DNA of 5,170 nt from Bacillota bacterium (lineage in GTDB: Bacteria > Bacillota > Clostridia > Peptostreptococcales > Anaerovoracaceae). Each line of letters opens with the position of its first letter. Position 1 is the stretch's first letter. The stretch is taken from the NCBI GenBank assembly GCA_017523605.1, contig JAFWVZ010000129.1, positions 1 to 5,170 on the forward strand, given 5' to 3'. Made by a program: the position numbers and the translations under genes. The notes beneath the pieces are model-generated. The model did no database searches. It saw nothing but the letters and a program-made list of their open reading frames with translations, and was not told the DNA's origin. Shown here piece after piece: positions 1 through 5,170 of this stretch.

Positions 1-426
1 CTCACTGACTGGGGTATTGCAGCTCACAACCTGCTCCACGAGATCGAGAAGCAGTACAGCGTAGATACCAACAGAGTTTATTGCACCGGTCTTTCCATGG
101 GCGGCTTCGGCACCTATGCAATGGCTGTAGCTCATCCGGAAGACTTCGCTGCGATCGCTCCGGTCTGCGGCGGACTCGATCCGGCTAAGGCAAACGTACT
201 CGCTGCCAACAACATCGCTGTATGGCACACCCACGCCAAGGACGATACCGAGGTACTGTGGGACGGCTTCGGCCAGCAGTCCATCGACGCTATGAAGGCT
301 GCAGGTGTTGAGTACAAGACCTGGATCTTCGAGGCTGGCGAGATCTACTATCCGGGTCCGCACTTCGCATGGACTCCGGCATACGCAAACCAGGAGATGA
401 GAGACTGGATCTTCGCTCACAGCAAG
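1..426 (+). repeat. Direct repeat copy A (esterase C-terminal half), partner of 1102-1527
   Basis: This segment aligns without gaps to 1102-1527 at an offset of 1101 bp. By hand count there are 25 mismatches in 426 bp (about 94% identity) and 5 amino-acid changes in 142 residues (His to Tyr, Asn to Ser, Ala to Lys, Gln to Glu, Ala to Thr, A to B). Identity already holds at base 1, so the repeat very probably continues to the left of the window. Confidence 0.97.
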
Positions 427-1530
427 GGCGAGAACGCAGACCTCCTCACCGGACTTACGGTAGACGATATCTCCATGAAGACCGAACTCAAGGGATTCAA
501 GGCTTCTACCCATTCCTACACCGTAAACGTTCAGGATGACATCTACGGCGTACGCATCACCCCGACCGCTGCCTCCGGCGCTAAGATCACCGTTAACGGC
601 GAAGAGCTCAAGAACGGCAGCTACATCCTGCCGATCCCGCAGGGACTTGACGATTACTTCACTGATCAGAAGGTCACCGCAGTTGTAAAGGTAGTTGACG
701 GCGACAAGACCGGAACCTATACCGTTACCGTTATCAGAGAGGAAGTCACCGACGTCTACGCTCTCTTCCAGGAAAAGAGCTATAAGGACGCTCAGACCGG
801 CCTGACCCTCCCGTACGAGCTCTATGTACCGAGCGACTACGATGCTTCCAAGAAGTATCCTGTAGTATTCGTACTCCACGGCGCAGGCCAGAGACTCCAG
901 CCGCTCTACATGCTGCTGGCGCGTTATCAGGAAGCTACCGCATGGGCTGTTGACTCTGAAAAGGGCAAGAACCAGTGCATCGTAGTCAGCCCGCAGGAGA
1001 CTGCTGCTGACGGCGGCGGCTGGACCAAGTTCATGCAGGCCTACGACAAGAAGCTCAGGACCAAGGCTGACATCGTCGCTGACGTCGGCGATCCGTTCGA
1101 ACTCACTGACTGGGGTATTGCAGCTCACAACCTGCTCCACGAGATCGAGAAGCAGTACAGCGTAGATACCAACAGAGTCTATTGCACCGGTCTTTCCATG
1201 GGCGGCTTCGGCACCTATGCAATGGCTGTAGCATATCCGGAAGACTTCGCTGCAATCGCTCCGGTATGCGGCGGACTTGACCCGGCAAAGGCTTCTGTTC
1301 TCGCAAAGAACAACATCGCAGTATGGCACACCCACGCCAAGGACGATACCGAGGTACTGTGGGACGGCTTCGGCCAGCAGTCCATCGACGCTATGAAGGC
1401 TGCAGGTGTTGAATACAAGACCTGGATCTTCGAAGCTGGCGAGATCTACTATCCGGGCCCGCACTTCGCATGGACTCCGGCATACGCCAACGAAGAGATG
1501 AGAGACTGGATCTTCACTCACAGCAAGTAA
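1..1530 (+). CDS. Modular esterase with two near-identical alpha/beta-hydrolase domains joined by a cadherin-like linker (5' end missing)
   Basis: The frame is open from base 1 and ends at TAA 1528-1530, giving 509 visible residues; the start lies outside the window, so the ATG at 97 is internal (it is the Met of GLSMGG). Residues 1-142 are the C-terminal part of one esterase domain. Residues 144-248 form a beta-sandwich linker. Residues 249-509 form a complete second domain. The second domain has the oxyanion-type HGAG (293-296), the nucleophile elbow GLSMGG (Ser399), a likely acid in HAKDD (Asp448 or 449) and a likely catalytic His488 in GPHF. The first copy keeps Ser32, Asp81/82 and His121, so both look active. 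The fold resembles the predicted-peptidase / PHB-depolymerase-like carboxylesterases; the substrate is unknown. Secretion is inferred from the linker type, since no signal peptide is visible. The protein ends right after the last domain, with no anchor or dockerin. Codon use (ATC, AAG, AAC, AGA, CCG) is more biased than in the neighbouring genes, as in strongly expressed genes. Confidence 0.93.
   Translation, partial: LTDWGIAAHNLLHEIEKQYSVDTNRVYCTGLSMGGFGTYAMAVAHPEDFAAIAPVCGGLDPAKANVLAANNIAVWHTHAKDDTEVLWDGFGQQSIDAMKAAGVEYKTWIFEAGEIYYPGPHFAWTPAYANQEMRDWIFAHSKGENADLLTGLTVDDISMKTELKGFKASTHSYTVNVQDDIYGVRITPTAASGAKITVNGEELKNGSYILPIPQGLDDYFTDQKVTAVVKVVDGDKTGTYTVTVIREEVTDVYALFQEKSYKDAQTGLTLPYELYVPSDYDASKKYPVVFVLHGAGQRLQPLYMLLARYQEATAWAVDSEKGKNQCIVVSPQETAADGGGWTKFMQAYDKKLRTKADIVADVGDPFELTDWGIAAHNLLHEIEKQYSVDTNRVYCTGLSMGGFGTYAMAVAYPEDFAAIAPVCGGLDPAKASVLAKNNIAVWHTHAKDDTEVLWDGFGQQSIDAMKAAGVEYKTWIFEAGEIYYPGPHFAWTPAYANEEMRDWIFTHSK
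430..744 (+). other. Cadherin-like beta-sandwich linker domain between the two esterase domains
   Basis: Residues 144-248 of the esterase protein match the pattern of the cadherin-like beta-sandwich family (Pfam PF12733 type). They open with LTGLTVDD, continue with a Y-T-V-N-V strand, have a central ITVNGEEL segment, and close with GTYTVTVIRE, the usual final strand. Such domains are found in extracellular proteins of Firmicutes, where they act as spacers or in binding. No catalytic residues are visible. Only one linker lies in the window; another may precede the left-hand esterase copy. Confidence 0.8.
1102..1527 (+). repeat. Direct repeat copy B (esterase C-terminal half), partner of 1-426
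   Basis: This is the second copy of the repeat. It ends at the Ser-Lys codons after which copy A continues into the linker, while copy B goes straight to TAA. Long exact stretches (1102-1178 and 1321-1412) alternate with a divergent block at 1233-1320. The 367-codon period keeps the reading frame, so the repeat unit is one esterase domain plus one linker. Confidence 0.97.
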
Positions 1531-1560
1531 TACAGTTTTCATAACTGAATAGCTGAATTT

Positions 1561-1594
1561 AAGGCTCTGCGGCTCAACGGCTGCAGAGCCTTTT
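1561..1594 (+). terminator. Rho-independent terminator of the modular esterase gene
   Basis: A perfect 10-bp stem (AAGGCTCTGC at 1561-1570 with GCAGAGCCTT at 1583-1592) encloses a 12-nt loop and runs into a short T tract at 1591-1594. It starts 30 bp after the esterase stop codon and separates that gene from the murJ promoter. Confidence 0.85.
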
Positions 1595-1610
1595 ATATGT
1601 CCCGCTTTAC

Positions 1611-1639
1611 TTGCTACCGGCAGCAAAAACCTATATACT
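1611..1639 (+). promoter_or_regulatory. Probable sigma-70-type promoter for murJ
   Basis: A -35 box TTGCTA (1611-1616, 4 of 6 consensus bases) and a -10 box TATACT (1634-1639, 5 of 6) are separated by the ideal 17 bp. Transcription would start near 1645-1647, only a few bases before the murJ ATG at 1649. The site lies just downstream of the preceding terminator, where a new promoter is expected. Confidence 0.6.
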
Positions 1640-1648
1640 TATATAGTT

Positions 1649-3181
1649 ATGAAGAAATTCCGGCTCACAACTGCACAGACAGCGGTGATAATGGCGGCGC
1701 TGACGCTTGGGTCCAAGTTTCTCGGTTTTATCCGGGAGGCTGTGCTTGCCAATTATTACGGCGCGGGCATGGTCACGGACGCTTACAAGATAGCGCTCAG
1801 CATTCCGAATTACCTGCTGGCCGCCGCGGTGAGCGCTTTTGCCGCAGCCTACATGCCGGAGCTCGCCAATATAAGCGAAAACAAAGGCCCGGACGAGGCC
1901 AATACATTTACGAGCAGGGTCATAAACTTCCAGCTCATCATAAGCCTTGCGGTCAGCGTGCTCGGAATGATCTTTGCCGTGCCGCTGGTGCGCTTCTTTG
2001 CCCCGGGCTTCGGCGCGGAATCCGTAAGCCTCGCAGCGTACTATCTGCGCGCGTCCTTCCTTCTGGTGGTATTCAACATTTTCATAAACGTCTGCGGCGC
2101 GTACATGCGCTACAAAGAAGTCTTTATACCGGAGATGGTCTTCGGGCTGCTGCACGACGTCTGCATCATAGCGGCAATCGTCATAAGCTTTAGGACCAGC
2201 AGCCTCGTGCTGATTTACGGAACTGTTATCGGGTACTTTCTGAGGGCGGTCTTCGGAATGGGCTACTCCAGGCGCTGCGGCTACAGATACAGCTTCGATA
2301 CGCAGTTCGGCCCTGTCATTAAGACCGTCGCGGCCATGGCGCTTCCGATCTTTCTCGGAGGCTACGTGACCCAGTTCAACACCATGATCGACCGCATGCT
2401 GGCGTCCAGGCTCACCGAGGGCAGCATTTCCGCGCTGGACTACGGCAACCTGATAGTCGGGGTCATAGTGGCGGTCACGACGACCATACTGACTACGATA
2501 ATCTATCCGCGCCTCACCAAGGCCTTTGCGCAGGGCGACATGGAGCGCATCAGCCTGCTCTGCAAGGACAGCATGAACATCGGGCTGCTGGTGTCCGTGC
2601 CGTTTATGTTCGGCTCGCTGGCATTCGGCGGCCCGGTGGTGCAGATAATGTACGAGCGCGGCGCGTTCGGAGCGGCTGCCACGACCATGACCACGCAGGC
2701 CTTTATGTGGTATTCGCTGCGCATCTGTTTTGCGGCTGTCAGCGGAATAATCGTTTATGTTTTTTACACGCTGCATGACACGAAGACTCCGGTCTACTGC
2801 TCCTGCGCGTCCGTGGCAGTCAACGTTGTCCTTAACCTGATACTCGTCCGCGTTATGGCGCATTCCGGTCTGGCGCTCGCGACCAGCGTCGCGGCGGTCG
2901 TCAACGCGGTGCTGCTGTGGATCGCTTTCCGCAGAAAGCACAGCGACATACAGCTTATGGAATCGGTCTCCAAGCTGGTAAAGATCGTGGCCTTTTCAGC
3001 GGTCTCGGTCGCCGCTGCCTATGGGCTGTGGCTGCTTGTAAGAGGCGTGCTTCCGGCGCTTATTGCACTTGTGCTTGCCATTCTGGCAGCAGTGGGTGTA
3101 TACTTAATAGTCCTCAAGCTTGCGGGCTTTGAGGAGATCGCTCTCATAAAGCAGCTTATCAGGCCTTCGGCCTCCGAATAG
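1649..3181 (+). CDS. murJ: MurJ-family lipid-linked precursor flippase (MOP/MVF superfamily)
   Basis: This 510-residue integral membrane protein has the usual MurJ length and about 14 hydrophobic segments by eye. MurJ flips lipid II, the undecaprenyl-linked peptidoglycan precursor, to the outer face of the cytoplasmic membrane. Family landmarks are the N-terminal SKFLGFIREAVLANYYGAG block (22-40), TDAY (43-46), the SIPN motif (51-54), SGSIS-like EGSISALDY (257-265) and HDTKTPV (376-382), followed by a GLALATSVAAVVNA helix. From memory of E. coli MurJ, Arg24 and Asp39 are kept as Arg29 and Asp44, Arg18 is Lys23, but Arg52 and Arg270 align with Leu57 and Leu268. The start at ATG 1649 fits the family N terminus, and no other usable start lies just upstream. 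There is no Shine-Dalgarno sequence before it. The LCP gene follows after 60 bp. A flippase for another polyprenyl-linked glycan is the main alternative. Confidence 0.93.
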   Translation: MKKFRLTTAQTAVIMAALTLGSKFLGFIREAVLANYYGAGMVTDAYKIALSIPNYLLAAAVSAFAAAYMPELANISENKGPDEANTFTSRVINFQLIISLAVSVLGMIFAVPLVRFFAPGFGAESVSLAAYYLRASFLLVVFNIFINVCGAYMRYKEVFIPEMVFGLLHDVCIIAAIVISFRTSSLVLIYGTVIGYFLRAVFGMGYSRRCGYRYSFDTQFGPVIKTVAAMALPIFLGGYVTQFNTMIDRMLASRLTEGSISALDYGNLIVGVIVAVTTTILTTIIYPRLTKAFAQGDMERISLLCKDSMNIGLLVSVPFMFGSLAFGGPVVQIMYERGAFGAAATTMTTQAFMWYSLRICFAAVSGIIVYVFYTLHDTKTPVYCSCASVAVNVVLNLILVRVMAHSGLALATSVAAVVNAVLLWIAFRRKHSDIQLMESVSKLVKIVAFSAVSVAAAYGLWLLVRGVLPALIALVLAILAAVGVYLIVLKLAGFEEIALIKQLIRPSASE

Positions 3182-3189
3182 ATTATTCG
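3161..3189 (+). other. Two small adjacent hairpins across the murJ stop codon
   Basis: AGGCC (3161-3165) pairs with GGCCT (3169-3173) around a TTC loop, and CGAATA (3175-3180) pairs with TATTCG (3184-3189) around a 3-base loop. The second stem contains part of the murJ TAG. There is no T tract, so this is not a terminator. It may be chance or a weak processing or stability element between the two genes. Confidence 0.3.
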
Positions 3190-3222
3190 AAAATTCTCCA
3201 CATTACACGATAACTACACACT

Positions 3223-3228
3223 AAGGGG
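3223..3228 (+). promoter_or_regulatory. Shine-Dalgarno sequence of the LCP gene
   Basis: AAGGGG lies 13 nt before the ATG at 3242, rather far for a ribosome binding site. An in-frame TAA at 3230-3232 rules out an upstream start, and the next Met (residue 23) is inside the membrane segment, so ATG 3242 is the best start. Confidence 0.65.
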
Positions 3229-3241
3229 TTAATCTTTAAAC

Positions 3242-4297
3242 ATGGAAAAGGGAAAGAGAACATTTTTAGACTGGCTGCGCAGCTGGCCGTTCGACTGGGT
3301 ATCGGCGGTCATGTTTGTATGCGTGCTGGCATGCTTTACGCTGATATTCCTGCCGCTCAACAAGGGTACAAACAGCGTCGGGGAAATGCTCAGCGGGGAA
3401 GGGCAGATATTCAATCCTTATCAGGAGCCGGTAAACGCTGGCGACAACACAGGCGATGATCAGGGTGACGAGCCTGTCGTGGATGTCAGCTTCCGCAACA
3501 TAGAGTCTCTGCGCGAGGGTGACGAGTCCAGCCCGCTCTACGCGTATTACAAGTTGTATCAGCGCGTCAACGTGCTGCTGCTCGGCGTAAACGACGGCAT
3601 GACGGACACCATAATGCTGGCCAGCTACGATCTCGACAATCAGAAGGTAGACATCATTTCCATCCCGCGCGATACCTATTACTACCGTTCCGGCTACAGC
3701 GAGGTGGCCTTCCACAAGATCAATTCCATAATGCATTCTCAGGGAATAACAAGGCTTGCGCAGGCTGTTTCCGAAACGCTTTACGGCATCCCCATCAATT
3801 ATTATGTGGTCGTCGATTACGACGCGGTCGTCAAGATCATGAATGCCATAGGAGGCGTCCAGATGAACATCCCCTTCCATATGAAGTACGACGATACCAC
3901 CCCGGGCAAGGAGCTGCATGTGGACATCCCGGCAGGCATGCAGACCATAAACGGCAGCAACGTTATGGGCTTCCTGCGCTTCCGCAAGACCAATCCGTCC
4001 TACGAGAGCCAGGGCTACCACGGATATCCCGGCGGCGACATCCAGCGCATACAGGTGCAGCAGGAGTTCGTCAAGACCGTCATAAAAGAGTGTCTTAAGC
4101 TGAAGAATCTGGACAAGGTGCTGAGCGTGGCGCAGAGCTGCATAACCTCGGATCTGAATTACGAGGTCGCCACAAGGGTGGCGGCAAAGGCCATGGGCGG
4201 GCTGTCCGGAGACAGCGTAACTACCTATACTCTCCCCGGAACCGATATCCTCAACGGCTATGTCTCCGTCGGTCCCATCCGCTGCGCCGTGCTCTGA
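3242..4297 (+). CDS. LytR-CpsA-Psr (LCP) family glycopolymer-peptidoglycan transferase
   Basis: This 351-residue protein is a single-pass membrane protein with a short cytoplasmic N terminus, a membrane helix at about 19-39, an acidic low-complexity linker (about 61-98) and an extracytoplasmic LCP domain from about 108. LCP enzymes transfer teichoic acid, capsule or similar polymers from a polyprenyl-phosphate carrier to peptidoglycan. Family motifs are NVLLLGVND (110-118), TDTIML (121-126), SIPRDT (140-145), HKIN (158-161), VDYDAV (191-196) with IGGV, LRFRK (245-249) and GDIQRIQVQQEF (265-276). These supply the expected acidic and arginine residues (Asp118, Asp122, Arg143, Asp144, Arg246, Arg248, Arg269, Gln273). 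The arginine often found before the QQEF segment is Val272 here. The C terminus stops soon after the LPGTDILNG segment, without a further domain. The gene lies 60 bp after murJ with no convincing promoter of its own, so the two are probably cotranscribed. The polymer handled cannot be told. Confidence 0.94.
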   Translation: MEKGKRTFLDWLRSWPFDWVSAVMFVCVLACFTLIFLPLNKGTNSVGEMLSGEGQIFNPYQEPVNAGDNTGDDQGDEPVVDVSFRNIESLREGDESSPLYAYYKLYQRVNVLLLGVNDGMTDTIMLASYDLDNQKVDIISIPRDTYYYRSGYSEVAFHKINSIMHSQGITRLAQAVSETLYGIPINYYVVVDYDAVVKIMNAIGGVQMNIPFHMKYDDTTPGKELHVDIPAGMQTINGSNVMGFLRFRKTNPSYESQGYHGYPGGDIQRIQVQQEFVKTVIKECLKLKNLDKVLSVAQSCITSDLNYEVATRVAAKAMGGLSGDSVTTYTLPGTDILNGYVSVGPIRCAVL

Positions 4298-4328
4298 GTG
4301 CAGATTGGACCGCTTTATCAGATCAGTC

Positions 4329-4383
4329 AAAAAGAGAACAGGGAACGCGATCATCACCGGTCGCTCTCCCTGTTCTCTTTTTT
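4329..4383. terminator. Strong bidirectional terminator between the convergent LCP and esterase genes
   Basis: A perfect 16-bp stem pairs AAAAAGAGAACAGGGA (4329-4344) with TCCCTGTTCTCTTTTT (4367-4382). After two mismatches, GCGA (4347-4350) pairs with TCGC (4361-4364), leaving a 10-nt loop. The right arm ends in six T (4378-4383) and the left arm begins with five A, so it reads as a terminator from both strands. It starts 31 bp after the LCP stop and lies about 40 bp beyond the stop of the minus-strand esterase. Confidence 0.93.
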
Positions 4384-4424
4384 CTTGTTATATCATATCG
4401 GCAGGATATGATCCCGCGTCTGAC

Positions 4425-5170
4425 TCAGCTGCCGTCCCTTTCCTCGGGAAAGGCCATCTGAAGGGCATTGAAGATATTCACACTCCACACCCCGAAGTCG
4501 TGTCCGCCGTCGGCGTCCCGATAGAAGGCGTTCTCTCCTTCCGTCAGTCTGTCGGTCTGTTCCACAATGATCTGAAAACCGTAGAAGGTATTCTGCCATT
4601 GACCGTCATAGTATCCCGCTCCCGCGTAGAAAAAGGGAATCGGAAGGTTCTTCCGGTCTTCGGCGTTGATTGCCTCGGCCACCGCGTACGGCTGGCTGTT
4701 TCCCGAGAAGCAGATGAAATTGGAAAACAGGTCGAGATCCATCTGCATGCCGCTGCCCAGCGCATACAGGGCACCGTTTGACATTCCGCCGATCCCGAAG
4801 TGCTCTCTCGCCGCCTGCAGGTCCGAAAGGCTCCCGCTTTGGGCATAGGTGCTGTAGTGCTCGGCGACATAGGGAAGAATCGTTTCCCGGAGCTCTGCCG
4901 CCATCTGCTCAATCCCGCCGTCGTTGGAATAATACGGTCCGTTGTAGGTCGTCGGGCACACGATGATCAGCGGTCTGCAGAGCTTCTGCTCAATCATGTT
5001 GTCATAGATGTTCTTCATGATCAGCGGGAAGCCGAAGTCATATTCTTTCGTGAGCCATGAATCTTCATCATCCCCTCCCCCGTGGATCAGCACCAGCAAA
5101 TTGTACTTTTCCTGCCCGGTATATCCGTAAGGAAGATAGACATTAAGGTTCTTCGTGACTTCTTCGTCAC
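4425..5170 (-). CDS. Esterase D / feruloyl-esterase-like alpha/beta hydrolase (5' end missing)
   Basis: The frame stays open from the right edge of the window to TGA at 4427-4425, giving about 248 visible residues; the start is outside. A TTG at 5099-5097 can be read as a start, but the protein continues upstream through KNLNVYLPYGYTG, the typical first strands of this family, so that TTG is internal. The oxyanion region is LVLIHGGGDDEDSW. The nucleophile elbow is GGMSNGA, with the Ser codon at 4781-4779. A likely acid is in GYYDGQW (Asp codon 4607-4605) and the catalytic His is in DGGHDFG (codon 4502-4500). The segment ELRETILPYVAEHY is also typical of the putative-esterase family (Pfam PF00756 type), which includes feruloyl and acetyl-xylan esterases and enterochelin esterase relatives. 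A role in removing ester groups from plant polysaccharides is likely but not shown. A signal peptide or fused domain could lie upstream. It is convergent with the LCP gene and not obviously related to the esterase at the left. Confidence 0.9.
   Translation of the reverse strand, partial: DEEVTKNLNVYLPYGYTGQEKYNLLVLIHGGGDDEDSWLTKEYDFGFPLIMKNIYDNMIEQKLCRPLIIVCPTTYNGPYYSNDGGIEQMAAELRETILPYVAEHYSTYAQSGSLSDLQAAREHFGIGGMSNGALYALGSGMQMDLDLFSNFICFSGNSQPYAVAEAINAEDRKNLPIPFFYAGAGYYDGQWQNTFYGFQIIVEQTDRLTEGENAFYRDADGGHDFGVWSVNIFNALQMAFPEERDGS

Noticed and set aside
97..99. ATG as the start of the left esterase
   Set aside because: It is the Met inside the nucleophile motif GLSMGG. The frame is open to base 1 and the upstream residues match copy B exactly.
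1215..1418. Matching short minus-strand frames in both esterase repeats (132-317 and 1215-1418) with similar products
   Set aside because: Their similarity is only a result of the DNA repeat. They lie antisense to conserved catalytic segments of the esterase and have no signs of independent coding.
1631..2941. A long open frame of 436 codons on the minus strand opposite murJ
   Set aside because: It is rich in Arg, His, Asp and Gln with no family resemblance. It arises because murJ rarely uses the codons that give stops on the opposite strand. The plus-strand frame is a clear MurJ protein.
3186..3214. A promoter before the LCP gene (TTCGAA, 17 bp, GATAAC)
   Set aside because: It matches only 3 and 4 of 6 consensus bases, close to what chance gives in A/T-rich spacer DNA. 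Cotranscription with murJ is simpler.
3266..4357. A long open frame of 363 codons on the minus strand opposite the LCP gene
   Set aside because: It lacks recognisable motifs, has no good start signal, and runs through the terminator stem. The LCP motifs on the plus strand are decisive.
4260..4781. A plus-strand frame overlapping the end of the LCP gene and reading through the terminator into the antisense of the right esterase
   Set aside because: Its sequence resembles no known protein and crosses a strong terminator. I also asked whether it could be a frameshifted tail of the LCP protein, but saw no LCP-like continuation in it.
5097..5099. TTG as the start of the minus-strand esterase
   Set aside because: The frame continues upstream through family-typical residues (NVYLPYGY) to the window edge, so the start lies outside.

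Overview
The window looks like part of a chromosome from an anaerobic Firmicute, probably of the Clostridia (gut or rumen type). This rests on three points: a MurJ-type flippase next to a LytR-CpsA-Psr (LCP) protein, a cadherin-like beta-sandwich linker of the kind frequent in secreted clostridial proteins, and a moderately GC-rich composition that still uses AGA and ATA codons. The genus cannot be told from the sequence. I see no mobile element, CRISPR array, tRNA or rRNA.

Layout from left to right. (1) Bases 1-1530 (+) are the 3' part of a large gene for a modular hydrolase. The visible part is the end of one alpha/beta-hydrolase esterase domain, a cadherin-like linker, and a second complete esterase domain. 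The two esterase copies are an in-frame direct repeat with a period of 1101 bp (367 codons). The gene ends in a hairpin terminator at 1561-1594. (2) A good sigma-70-type promoter (1611-1639) lies almost on top of the start codon of a murJ homologue (1649-3181, +), so its mRNA may be nearly leaderless. (3) After 60 bp comes an LCP-family gene (3242-4297, +), probably in the same transcript. (4) A strong A/T-flanked hairpin at 4329-4383 can terminate transcription from both sides. (5) From 4427 back past the right edge (-) lies the C-terminal part of a second, unrelated esterase of the esterase D / feruloyl-esterase type.

The murJ-LCP pair is a cell-envelope unit. The flippase would move a lipid-linked sugar precursor to the outer face, and the LCP enzyme would transfer a glycopolymer from its lipid carrier to peptidoglycan. 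Whether this MurJ handles lipid II or another precursor is open, because two arginines important in E. coli MurJ appear to be replaced. The flanking esterases probably act on ester-substituted carbohydrates or similar extracellular substrates; no direct link to the envelope pair is visible.

The most interesting signal is the repeated esterase gene. The two copies are about 94% identical, but 17 of their 25 nucleotide differences fall within 88 bp. That block includes two codons in which all three bases differ. This suggests recombination with a further copy outside the window. I found no clear sign of a wholly new system.
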